A stretch of DNA of 12,951 nt from Candidatus Kuenenia stuttgartensis. GTDB taxonomy: Bacteria > Bacteroidota > Bacteroidia > Chitinophagales > Chitinophagaceae. Location of the stretch: contig CALQJH020000019.1 in NCBI GenBank assembly GCA_943330835.2, positions 1 through 12,951 of the forward strand, read 5' to 3'. A program made the position numbers and the translations under genes. The notes beneath the pieces are model-generated. The model had not been told where the DNA came from, ran no database searches, and saw only the letters and a list, made by a program, of their open reading frames with translations. Positions 1-7,276 of the stretch are shown piece by piece (within the stretch, counting starts at the first letter, position 1; the number at the start of each line of letters is the position of its first letter).

Positions 1-906
1 AACTAAAACAATTTTTTCTTTTACAATGTTTACTACATGGTCATCGTATAATTGAATTGGGGCACGATTCATTAAGTCCTGTATATCGATTGATTCCAAT
101 TTATTAATATTGAAATCACTACTAAATAATGTTTGGATAGAAGAGATTTCCTTCACTTTCACTTTTAATGGAAGTATCTGTTCCAAAAAAGTCGATTTTT
201 TCATAGCGGATATCGCATTATTGGCGATAAAAATATCTGTAATTTTCTCTTTAATTATCAATTGTTTTAAATCTGATGTTGCACTAATAACTTTAATGCC
301 ACCAATATACCTTCCAACTTTATTCTTATGATCATCTAAAAATGCAACTAGCTTGAACTCATTATGATAATGTGTGCCTAAAGATTTCTTCAGAAAAACA
401 CCTAGTTCTCCAGCACCATAAATCAATAGTCTTTTTTCTTCTCCTTTTGATTTTGAACGACTGTAATAGAAATACAAATAATTTATCACTATTCTGCTAC
501 CAATAATATAAAATGAAGTGACAAAAAAACTAATGACAAATATTTCAAACTTTAGCTGATGTTTTACAGGAAAAAATATGCCTGAAAAAAAACTAGTTGC
601 ATGTATCAGAAAGACAATAAAAATAAGATTAATATAATCTTTGCTGTTAAAAAATCGAATAACTTTTTTATTGATGCTAAATAAAAACCAGGCAACAATT
701 CCAAAAGACACATGAATTGAAACACGATAGATTATAGTATGGACAGGAAAAGTTGTAATTGATAGAAGTCTATAGTACGAAAACAATGCCGACAACAAAC
801 CAACGGCAATCAGTATCTGATCTCCTATCAGCACAAACTGAGAAGGCCTAATCGCGATTTTTTTGGTTGGTTTCATGTGTTTTATATTGTTTCTTTTGGG
901 TCGCAT
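1..906 (-). CDS. PglF/CapD/WbpM-type NDP-sugar 4,6-dehydratase, N-terminal part (cut by left edge)
   Basis: This is the N-terminal 302 codons of a membrane-anchored nucleotide-sugar dehydratase; the gene runs off the left edge. Four hydrophobic segments (about residues 23-45, 57-78, 93-112 and 120-140) are followed by a first Rossmann-like domain starting at LLIYGAGELGVFL (160-172). The last visible residues contain DLMNRAPIQL (278-287) and end at EKIVLV, the point where this family normally enters its catalytic SDR domain with TGAAGSIG. The catalytic domain is therefore not visible. Family members convert UDP-GlcNAc to the 4-keto-6-deoxy sugar. The next gene upstream is a PglE-like aminotransferase that would use that product. 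The start is uncertain. ATG at 906 has AAAGG seven bases upstream, while ATG at 876 (292 codons) lies in an A-rich leader. The frame is open between them and a stop lies further upstream. Confidence 0.88.
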   Translation of the reverse strand, partial: MRPKRNNIKHMKPTKKIAIRPSQFVLIGDQILIAVGLLSALFSYYRLLSITTFPVHTIIYRVSIHVSFGIVAWFLFSINKKVIRFFNSKDYINLIFIVFLIHATSFFSGIFFPVKHQLKFEIFVISFFVTSFYIIGSRIVINYLYFYYSRSKSKGEEKRLLIYGAGELGVFLKKSLGTHYHNEFKLVAFLDDHKNKVGRYIGGIKVISATSDLKQLIIKEKITDIFIANNAISAMKKSTFLEQILPLKVKVKEISSIQTLFSSDFNINKLESIDIQDLMNRAPIQLYDDHVVNIVKEKIVLV

Positions 907-961
907 GCTATAGCCTTTATGATCATTCCCGGTTGGTATCGGGCTAATCGTTATGGCTATT

Positions 962-2089
962 TCAAGATATTATTTTCTTTATTTGTTCTATTACTATATG
1001 TTGAGTTTCATTTGTCATATTTGATCCGCTCGGTAAACAAAGTCCATTTGCAAACAACTCATCAGACACTCCATTAAGGTAAGATTTGCAACCTTCAAAA
1101 ACAGGTTGTTGATGCAATGGTTTCCATAATGGTCGAGATTCAATATTTAGTTTTTCTAAAGATATCCTTAGCTCTTCATGCTTGTTTATGCCAAAAATCT
1201 CCTTGTCAAAAACAACCGTAGTTAACCATCGGTTAGAAAACGAACCTTCTGGTTCTTCTAAAAAGCGAATCCCTTCAATCGAACTAAACTCTTTTTTATA
1301 TCTGTCAAATATTTCTCTTCTTCTATGAATTCTTTCTGGCAATACTTCCATTTGCCCTCTTCCAATTCCCGCACAAACATTACTCATTCTGTAATTAAAC
1401 CCTATTTCTTTATGCAAATAATAAGGAGCAGGCTCTTTTGCTTGCGCAGAAAGATGTCTGACGCTTCGCAAAATGGAATCGTCATTACAAACTAATGCGC
1501 CGCCTCCGCTTGTTGTTATTATTTTATTTCCATTGAAACTTAATATCCCAATTTTCCCGAAACTTCCACAAGCTTTATTTTCATAAAAACTTCCGAGTGC
1601 TTCGGCAGCGTCTTCTATAACCGGAATGTCATATTGATTAGCAATACTTAAAATAGCCTTCATTTTTGCAGGCATGCCATAAAGGTGAACAACTATAATA
1701 GCCGCAGGTTTTTTACCCATTGCTATAGCATCCTTTATTGCCAATTCCAGTAATGAAGGATCTATATTCCAGGTTTCTTTTTCACTGTCAATAAAAACAG
1801 GTGTAGCGCCACAATAGGAAATAGGAAAAGCAGAAGCAGCAAAAGTAAAACTTTGACAAAGAACTATATCCCCAGTGCCAACACCCAGCATTTTAAGTGC
1901 TAGATGAATAGCCGCTGTACCTGAACTTAATGAAACAGCGCCAAGAACACCAAGATAATCAACAAGCTGCTTTTCAAAAGCATCGACATTTGGTCCCAAC
2001 GGAGCAATCCAATTAGTAGAAAACGCTTCAGTCACGTACCCTAATTCATTTTTCCCCATGTGAGGAGATGATAACCAAACTCTTTCCAA
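962..2089 (-). CDS. pglE: DegT/DnrJ/EryC1/StrS-family PLP aminotransferase, PglE-like (TTG start)
   Basis: This is a 375-residue PLP-dependent sugar aminotransferase, full length for the family. The PLP lysine is K189 in SFNGNKIITTSGGG, and the aspartate that contacts the pyridine nitrogen is D160 in VIEDAAEALGS. The C-terminal stretch RPLWKPLHQQPVF (about 337-349), then YLNG and CLPSG, closely matches my memory of Campylobacter PglE, which aminates UDP-4-keto-6-deoxy-GlcNAc using glutamate. The exact sugar is inferred from this match and from the neighbouring PglF-like and PglC-like genes. The start is TTG at 2089. The conserved family opening WLSSPHMG lies before the first ATG (residue 11), and a TAA seven codons upstream (2108-2110) leaves no ATG in between. 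The gene follows a 243-bp gap and is 55 bp from the dehydratase. Confidence 0.93.
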   Translation of the reverse strand: MERVWLSSPHMGKNELGYVTEAFSTNWIAPLGPNVDAFEKQLVDYLGVLGAVSLSSGTAAIHLALKMLGVGTGDIVLCQSFTFAASAFPISYCGATPVFIDSEKETWNIDPSLLELAIKDAIAMGKKPAAIIVVHLYGMPAKMKAILSIANQYDIPVIEDAAEALGSFYENKACGSFGKIGILSFNGNKIITTSGGGALVCNDDSILRSVRHLSAQAKEPAPYYLHKEIGFNYRMSNVCAGIGRGQMEVLPERIHRRREIFDRYKKEFSSIEGIRFLEEPEGSFSNRWLTTVVFDKEIFGINKHEELRISLEKLNIESRPLWKPLHQQPVFEGCKSYLNGVSDELFANGLCLPSGSNMTNETQHIVIEQIKKIIS

Positions 2090-2332
2090 AACTTGTTTAT
2101 TAAAAAATTATTTTCTCTATATTAACTGAGATACGGTTTGAATCCAAAGGGGGAGGATGTTGGTTTTTAAAATTAAGTTAAATTTTTGAATTTTAAGTTA
2201 ACAAATGGTTAGCCTTATGAAAATAAGTAAAAACACTTAGCATTTATTGATTTTCATTGATTATATGTTAGAAAATATAAAACAAATCGAACTTTCAATT
2301 AGTAATTTTCAAAAAAACGCCTGTTTAATTAA
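2090..2332. other. AT-rich intergenic gap inside the operon
   Basis: This is by far the longest gap between co-directional genes in the operon. No convincing coding frame is seen on either strand, and the open plus-strand frame covering its left part from 2247 mostly overlaps the sugar transferase antisense. On the minus strand there is no exact TAnnTTTG promoter element and no GC-rich hairpin followed by a T run, although GCGTTTTTTT occurs just after the sugar-transferase stop. It also holds a 9-bp direct repeat and a purine-rich block (GGGGGAGG, plus strand, near 2149-2156). An internal promoter, a decayed gene or a leader is possible, but none can be shown. Confidence 0.6.
2173..2201. repeat. 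9-bp direct repeat with 20-bp period
   Basis: TTAAGTTAA occurs at 2173-2181 and again at 2193-2201, start to start 20 bp, about two helical turns. It sits in the gap before the aminotransferase gene. The sequence is very AT-rich, so chance is a real possibility. The spacing would suit a regulator binding the same face of the DNA. Confidence 0.35.
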
Positions 2333-2941
2333 TTATCTTTTGAAGGGTTCAACAGTGGATTGTCCATTCTGGTTAATTCCTTCTTTTTTGATGATTTTTT
2401 TTATGGTAAGCACTACTATTCTCATGTCTACTGCGAAACTTAGATTATTGACATACCATACATCCAGAGCGAATTTAGACTCCCAGGAAATATTATTTCT
2501 GCCATTTACCTGGGCCCAGCCTGTAATCCCCGGTTTTACCTCATGTCTTTTCTTTTCTGTTATTGTGTACAATGGCAAATAGTCAATGAGTAAAGGCCTT
2601 GGGCCAATAATACTCATATCTCCTTTCAACACATTCCAAAATTGCGGAATTTCATCTAAGGAGCTTTTTCTCAAAAATTTTCCGAATGAGGTCAAACGCT
2701 TATCATCGGGCAATAATTTCCCATTGACATCTTTCTCTTCCGTCATACTCCTCAGTTTCAGCAACTCGAAAATCTTTTCTTTATAGCCAGGTCTGCTTTG
2801 AACAAAAAAGAAGCGTCTGTGCCCCTTTAGAAACATGATTAGAATCAACAGAAATAAAACTGGAAGAAAAATCAATAGCGCGATTAAAGAAACAATGATA
2901 TCCAAAAGTCTTTTGAAAAAATGGCGATAAAGATGATTCAT
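2333..2941 (-). CDS. pglC: Monotopic phosphoglycosyl transferase (bacterial sugar transferase), PglC-like
   Basis: This 202-residue enzyme would transfer a sugar 1-phosphate from a UDP-sugar to undecaprenyl phosphate, the first membrane step of repeat-unit assembly. One hydrophobic re-entrant helix (about 12-38) is followed by the catalytic core: FVQSRPG, the D96-E97 dyad in SSLDEIPQ, KGDMSIIGPRPLL (106-118) and PGITGWAQVNGRN (137-149). Length, absence of extra N-terminal membrane helices, and the tail ending near VEPF match the small PglC class rather than the large WcaJ/WbaP class. Campylobacter PglC uses UDP-diNAc-bacillosamine, which fits the downstream PglE- and PglF-like genes; the substrate here is inferred. 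The helix has FLP where PglC has a Ser-Pro break. The ATG start at 2941 is 55 bp after the deacetylase stop. Confidence 0.95.
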   Translation of the reverse strand: MNHLYRHFFKRLLDIIVSLIALLIFLPVLFLLILIMFLKGHRRFFFVQSRPGYKEKIFELLKLRSMTEEKDVNGKLLPDDKRLTSFGKFLRKSSLDEIPQFWNVLKGDMSIIGPRPLLIDYLPLYTITEKKRHEVKPGITGWAQVNGRNNISWESKFALDVWYVNNLSFAVDMRIVVLTIKKIIKKEGINQNGQSTVEPFKR

Positions 2942-2996
2942 ACTAAAGGAATAATATTACTGTGAAATAACGATAAAGACTAGCCGAAGATTGATT

Positions 2997-3986
2997 TTAA
3001 TGTTTATTATGGAGTAAAAAATTAGTTGTTTCAGTCATGGTCAAACTTTGAAAGTTATACTTCTTGTTTAGAAAATTATAATGTTGAATAATTTCTTTTA
3101 GTTCCTCTTGGCACTGCGATGGGTAGTTTCCAAAATTGTGTGGATGCCACCAAAGATGATAATAAGCTCCTTTTTTTGCAGCGCGTGTCATCTCCTTTAA
3201 TATTCTTCTCATTTTCAACTTGTTGGCAAGTGCATATTTAGGCGACCATGGCCTATAAAGCCTACTGGCTGGCAGTTGTAGAGGAAGTTGTTTTGTGTCA
3301 ATATCTTTTAAATAAACCATTTTAATTGGCTGTATTTTTAAATATGCATCGCCCGATCGGAATAATCTTCGAAAAAATCCGGAAGCTGTAGTAGGTGACC
3401 AATACCATACTTTTGGATTTGATCTCACAGCAATAATTCCAAATTCATTACAAACAGAAATATAATCTTTATTAAATTGATTGCGAGGAAAAACCAAGGA
3501 CTTCATCTCAATGCCAAAATCTCTTGCTACTTCGCAAGCCATTTTTATATCCGCTCGAAACTGCTCGATAGTCTGACCATCTTCCAAACAAAAATAATGA
3601 GCGTAAGTATGTGTACCAATCTCCTGATGGGGTGTTGATTGTATAATTTTAATGATTTCAGGTGCAAAATGAAAGGGATCTTTTTCACTAAAAAATCCAA
3701 ATTCTTTTACCCATTCGTATGCAGATACTTTATGATTATGGAAATTGGGTATTACAGATGGGATATGTGCTTCCCAATCTTTTATATCCTTACAAAACAA
3801 CATCCCAACGGTTGCCCATGTTACATGAATATGATGCTCTTCAAAAAGAGATAGCATTTGAGGAATTGCCTTTCTTGTATTGTTGAAATATTCTTGTGCA
3901 GGGGTATTCAGTTCCCTTTTGGTTTCGAAACAGCCCCAATGCAACTCAAAGTCAAGTGATATATTGAAGACTCCGGAATTTTGCAT
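2997..3986 (-). CDS. NodB-type polysaccharide deacetylase family protein
   Basis: This 329-residue protein has the carbohydrate esterase 4 (NodB) pattern. Motif 1 is SLDFELHWG with D12 and E14, a variant of the usual TFDD. Motif 2 is EIGTHTYAH, with metal-ligand candidates H126 and H130. Motif 3 is VFPRNQ (165-170), and a late motif LWWHPHNFG holds H281 and H283. Enzymes of this fold remove N-acetyl or similar groups from amino sugars, and the position in the operon suggests it trims the repeat unit or a lipid-linked precursor. No signal peptide or membrane helix is visible: motif 1 begins at residue 10. A cytoplasmic site of action is therefore likely, unlike many secreted family members. 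The substrate cannot be read from the sequence. The gene lies 24 bp after the polymerase-like gene. Confidence 0.9.
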   Translation of the reverse strand: MQNSGVFNISLDFELHWGCFETKRELNTPAQEYFNNTRKAIPQMLSLFEEHHIHVTWATVGMLFCKDIKDWEAHIPSVIPNFHNHKVSAYEWVKEFGFFSEKDPFHFAPEIIKIIQSTPHQEIGTHTYAHYFCLEDGQTIEQFRADIKMACEVARDFGIEMKSLVFPRNQFNKDYISVCNEFGIIAVRSNPKVWYWSPTTASGFFRRLFRSGDAYLKIQPIKMVYLKDIDTKQLPLQLPASRLYRPWSPKYALANKLKMRRILKEMTRAAKKGAYYHLWWHPHNFGNYPSQCQEELKEIIQHYNFLNKKYNFQSLTMTETTNFLLHNKH

Positions 3987-4010
3987 AAAAGATTTATTTT
4001 TTATCGATTT

Positions 4011-5156
4011 TTATGATGCGCCCCTTTGTTGACCAAGTGATTCTTTAATAGAAACCGCTTTACAATATAGCAAAAACAAGAAAGGCATAAACTGAGATTT
4101 TTGTCGCAATGCAATACCCAAATTTCCACTTACCTGTGCTAAAATAAATGACCCCAAAAAAAAGAAAAATAAACTGATTCTGAAAAATCCATTCCAATCA
4201 GACCACCTTTTAAAGAAAGTCATCATTGCAACAAAGAACATCCATAAATAAGCTACATTTTCAAAAGAAACTATTAATCCTAACGTTCCAAGGCCATCAA
4301 AAAATAAAGGTCGAAACCAAAAAGTAAACAATTTAAAAAAGATATTGTAATTCTGGATATCAATGCCAGAGTTAGATTTAGCCAATTCATTTGCCCGATG
4401 AGATAATTTTGAAGATGATGTGATATCTAAACTATCAACATCAGTAAACTTCAATACACTGTCACTAATATTTATGAATACAACAATTGCAATGATAATA
4501 ATCAACCATTTAAAAATTGGTTTAATACCCTTATTAGTTACAAAAATTCCAATTACGACAGCTAAAACAATTGCCAATAATATATGAGGCCTTATCATGA
4601 AAATCAAATAACTTCCTAAGAACAAAGGGATAATTCTTCTGTTGAATCTACTCAATCCGAACACAAATAATCCTATACCTAAAAAAATGGTACTGCCTTT
4701 GCCTAAAGAAGATGTCCAAAAATGTAGATTTGGAAAAAGAAATACGATTTCTACAATACTAAATTGATTCCAAATTGTTCTGGTTTTTATGTTTTCCTCA
4801 GCAACAAGATAGAAAAATAATATCCCCAAGTACCCGAAAAAAGAGAACAAAATCATCACTGAATAATAGGATAAATCTAAAACATTAATAAAAGGCCAGG
4901 AGAGAAACCCGATGAACTTTGTTCCAGATTCATAAAGGCTTAACCAGTCTGTTGCTTCTGATGTTCTCAAAAAATAACTCACGGAATCACTTCTCGAGCT
5001 AGCTGTATAAACAATATAAGCACAGGTGAGTAAAAAGTGAACGGCAAACAACGTCCATATGTAATTTTTTGAACGTAAATTAAACCTGGCATTTACATAC
5101 TTGACCAAATAAGCGTTGATCAATATTATGAGAATTATAACGATTATGATGTCCAT
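4011..5156 (-). CDS. Multi-pass membrane protein, probable Wzy/EpsG-like polysaccharide polymerase
   Basis: This is a 381-residue polytopic inner-membrane protein with roughly ten hydrophobic segments spread over residues 1-20, 33-51, 96-118, 132-142, 154-168, 175-205, 216-231, 290-312, 326-342 and 355-368. Polar landmarks are SRSDSVSYF (54-62), FPNLHFWTSSLGKG (141-154), IRPHI (188-192) and ALRQKSQF (349-356). Similar landmarks, as I recall them, occur in EpsG-like and O-antigen-polymerase-like proteins of Bacteroidota capsule loci. A polymerase joining repeat units on the periplasmic side is the best role, because the operon has Wza, Wzc and a phosphoglycosyl transferase but no other polymerase candidate in view. 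Wzy proteins are too divergent for certainty, and an unknown membrane transferase is the alternative. The start lies 3 bp after the GNAT stop, so the two are probably translated together. Confidence 0.82.
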   Translation of the reverse strand: MDIIIVIILIILINAYLVKYVNARFNLRSKNYIWTLFAVHFLLTCAYIVYTASSRSDSVSYFLRTSEATDWLSLYESGTKFIGFLSWPFINVLDLSYYSVMILFSFFGYLGILFFYLVAEENIKTRTIWNQFSIVEIVFLFPNLHFWTSSLGKGSTIFLGIGLFVFGLSRFNRRIIPLFLGSYLIFMIRPHILLAIVLAVVIGIFVTNKGIKPIFKWLIIIIAIVVFINISDSVLKFTDVDSLDITSSSKLSHRANELAKSNSGIDIQNYNIFFKLFTFWFRPLFFDGLGTLGLIVSFENVAYLWMFFVAMMTFFKRWSDWNGFFRISLFFFFLGSFILAQVSGNLGIALRQKSQFMPFLFLLYCKAVSIKESLGQQRGAS

Positions 5157-5159
5157 GTC

Positions 5160-6119
5160 TTAAAATAATTCCATTGACCCTATGGATGGATTCCATTTAG
5201 TAAACTCATTAAAGATATTAAGTTTATCAATGGCAAGAGGTCTTAAAGTAACCACTGGCCCTTTTTTCATTGGTCCAAATAATCCAAGAATTCTTTTTTT
5301 AGAGGTTTCAAATAAAGGAGAAGGGGCACAAGTAACCAAAACAGGTCTCGTTGCTCTTATTAATTTTTTAATGGCTTTTTTTGCTAATTTATCAGCAGCA
5401 CTATTTTCTGTCCAAAGCTCGCAGATTCGTAATTCTATAAAACGATTTACTTTTTTTAAGCGAAATATAAAACCAAATTGACCTGGTTCTATAACGGCAC
5501 CGTAAACAGCAACCGGGCATTCGTTATACCGCCAATTCAGGTATGCATAATTAACAGGAGTATGCATCATCATTGGCGCAGGGCTTACACTCCAGTCTTT
5601 ATTTAACTTTTGAAAAACGTCTTTAGTTGAGTATCCTGCATAAATTTTCTCCATTGCCTTTTCTGAAAATAATCTCGGCGCCATACTTCCTGGGCCTATA
5701 TACAAAGGCATTCTGCCAATAGCATACCAGCCCAATTTTAAATACCCAGGCATACTAATACTGTTTGGAGTATTAAACACAAATCCAACACCTTCACTTT
5801 TACATTCATCAACTACCCTCTTAGTGAGTTGGCTAAAAATCCCTTTCCCCTGATGCAGTGGATCAGTGGCTGTATCAACAGCTCTCACAGCCGTTATGGT
5901 TTGAGTAGCATTAACCCAACGCCAACGCATAAATGCTCTAACGCCAATAATTTTATTTGCTTCTTTTGCCAGAAGGATTTTAGATTGGCCAAATGGATTC
6001 TTTAAATGTTTCCATATGAAGTAGGCTTCTGATTTAGGCAACAGACTTTCTCCCAGACTTTTTTTAAGTACGGCAATAATTTCCGGCAGGTCTGTTTGTT
6101 GCGCTTGAGAGAATTCCAT
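5160..6119 (-). CDS. GNAT-family acyltransferase with extra C-terminal domain
   Basis: This 319-residue protein has a GNAT core in its first half. The acyl-CoA loop is DPLHQGKGIFSQL (86-98), with Q90-G-K-G93 matching the Q/R-x-x-G pattern and F95 replacing the usual small residue. It is followed by GFVFNTPNSISMPGYLKLGW (112-131), a stretch typical of Eis-like and related longer GNATs. The C-terminal 170 residues have no motif I recognise. It probably acetylates a sugar amine or hydroxyl of the polysaccharide precursor; the acceptor is unknown. It is tightly packed between the GT4 gene (8 bp) and the polymerase-like gene (3 bp). It is not a PglD-type left-handed beta-helix acetyltransferase: no hexapeptide repeats are present. 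Whether it could replace PglD cannot be judged from sequence. Confidence 0.85.
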   Translation of the reverse strand: MEFSQAQQTDLPEIIAVLKKSLGESLLPKSEAYFIWKHLKNPFGQSKILLAKEANKIIGVRAFMRWRWVNATQTITAVRAVDTATDPLHQGKGIFSQLTKRVVDECKSEGVGFVFNTPNSISMPGYLKLGWYAIGRMPLYIGPGSMAPRLFSEKAMEKIYAGYSTKDVFQKLNKDWSVSPAPMMMHTPVNYAYLNWRYNECPVAVYGAVIEPGQFGFIFRLKKVNRFIELRICELWTENSAADKLAKKAIKKLIRATRPVLVTCAPSPLFETSKKRILGLFGPMKKGPVVTLRPLAIDKLNIFNEFTKWNPSIGSMELF

Positions 6120-6127
6120 TTTTTAAA

Positions 6128-7243
6128 TTATTGATTGGAAACAGATTTGTATAAAACTTCGATTTGATTAACCATATGAGTCAAACTAAACGCCTCTTCA
6201 ACTCTTGCTCTTGCCTTACTGCCAAAACTTTTTATCTCCATAGGATTTTGAATCAAATACGCTAATGGCTTTTCTAATAAGGTCCAGTCCTCTACAGCTT
6301 CCGTAAAGCCATCTTTGCCATTTCTGATAACCTCTTTGATTCCTCCAGCATCTGTAGATACAATAGCACATTCCATACTCATCGCCTCAAGTAATGCAAT
6401 CGGAAGCCCTTCAAATGAGGAGGTCATCATGAAAATATCCATAGCAGAAAACCAGGGTCTTACATGAGTCTGCAATCCAGGAAAAATAATATACGGCTCC
6501 ATGCCGGCAGCTGTTACATGATTCATGATTTCTTCTTTTAAAATACCATCGCCTATTATACAGCCTCTGATATTTGGAAATTTTTGATGTGCCATCTTGA
6601 ATACATCAATCCATTCTTTCAGCCTTTTTTGAAATCTAAAAACAGCAACGGTTCCAACAAGAACAGCACCAGCATCAATATTATATTCCATTCTTTTGCT
6701 GATGCCTTCTTTCAAGTCTCTTTGAAACGACAGCGTATTTACCCCGTTTAAAATGGTAGTCACAGGCACTTTCGGATGGATGGTTTTTTCTATAGAAACG
6801 GCAACATCATTTGAAACCGCAACTACTTTCGATTGCCAATTGAAAGTGAATTTATTTAAAGTCTTAGTAATGCTATGGTACCGTTGTTGAATATTATGTT
6901 CAGTATAAAAAACAGGGATGTTGATTAGTTTATAAACAAACCTTCCCAAAAACCCTGCCCATGGAAGATGACAATGTACTAAATCAATGTTGTTTGATCT
7001 GATGTATTTAATTACCCTAAAGGTTTGCAGTAAAATGAAAATATTATTTTTTGCAGAGAATAAGTTAACCTTTCCTCCGGCATGCTCAATACCGGCAACC
7101 ATTTGGTTCTTCCAGGGAAGAAAATAAATATAATGAAATTCGAATTGATCCTTGTCATGAATCATTAAAGTCTCTTGCAATAATACTTCTGCACCACCGC
7201 GACCGAGAGACTTAATAATATGTAAAACTTTAATCTTGGCCAT
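6128..7243 (-). CDS. Glycosyltransferase family 4 (GT-B fold)
   Basis: This 371-residue retaining glycosyltransferase would add one sugar to the lipid-linked repeat unit on the cytoplasmic side of the inner membrane. The N-terminal domain opens with VLHIIKSLGRGGAE (6-19), the glycine-rich acceptor-side loop. It continues with HCHLPWAG (90-97), YTEHN (113-117) and AVSNDV (142-147). The nucleotide-sugar domain shows R203 and K206 after VGTVAVF, GDG (231-233) and the EX7E signature from E278 to E286 in FEGLPIALLEAM. Donor and acceptor cannot be read from sequence. It is the only classical glycosyltransferase in the window, so others must lie past the left edge or elsewhere. ATG at 7243 is 33 bp after the epimerase stop. 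Confidence 0.95.
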   Translation of the reverse strand: MAKIKVLHIIKSLGRGGAEVLLQETLMIHDKDQFEFHYIYFLPWKNQMVAGIEHAGGKVNLFSAKNNIFILLQTFRVIKYIRSNNIDLVHCHLPWAGFLGRFVYKLINIPVFYTEHNIQQRYHSITKTLNKFTFNWQSKVVAVSNDVAVSIEKTIHPKVPVTTILNGVNTLSFQRDLKEGISKRMEYNIDAGAVLVGTVAVFRFQKRLKEWIDVFKMAHQKFPNIRGCIIGDGILKEEIMNHVTAAGMEPYIIFPGLQTHVRPWFSAMDIFMMTSSFEGLPIALLEAMSMECAIVSTDAGGIKEVIRNGKDGFTEAVEDWTLLEKPLAYLIQNPMEIKSFGSKARARVEEAFSLTHMVNQIEVLYKSVSNQ

Positions 7244-7276
7244 TGTTCAAATCGAATAAAAACTGGTGACGAATAA

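Noticed and set aside
877..1077. Plus-strand 66-codon open frame
   Set aside because: It overlaps the 3' end of the aminotransferase and the leader of the dehydratase antisense, and has no family resemblance or ribosome site.
2149..2159. GGGGGAGGATG, resembling a strong ribosome site with a plus-strand ATG
   Set aside because: The purine run abuts the ATG with no spacer, and the frame stops after about ten codons.
2137..2160. GGTTTGAATCC, resembling a tRNA T-arm
   Set aside because: Only the two G-C pairs of the stem form, and there is no acceptor stem, anticodon arm or D arm around it.
2308..2325. GCGTTTTTTT after the sugar-transferase stop as a terminator
   Set aside because: No complementary stem precedes the T run on the minus strand, so an intrinsic terminator is not supported.
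2247..2582. Plus-strand 111-codon open frame partly in the 243-bp gap
   Set aside because: About 250 bp of it is antisense to the PglC-like gene, whose motifs are unmistakable; the remainder is AT-rich and shows no domain.
5182..5481. Plus-strand 99-codon open frame
   Set aside because: It lies wholly antisense to the GNAT gene and reads as a composition shadow.
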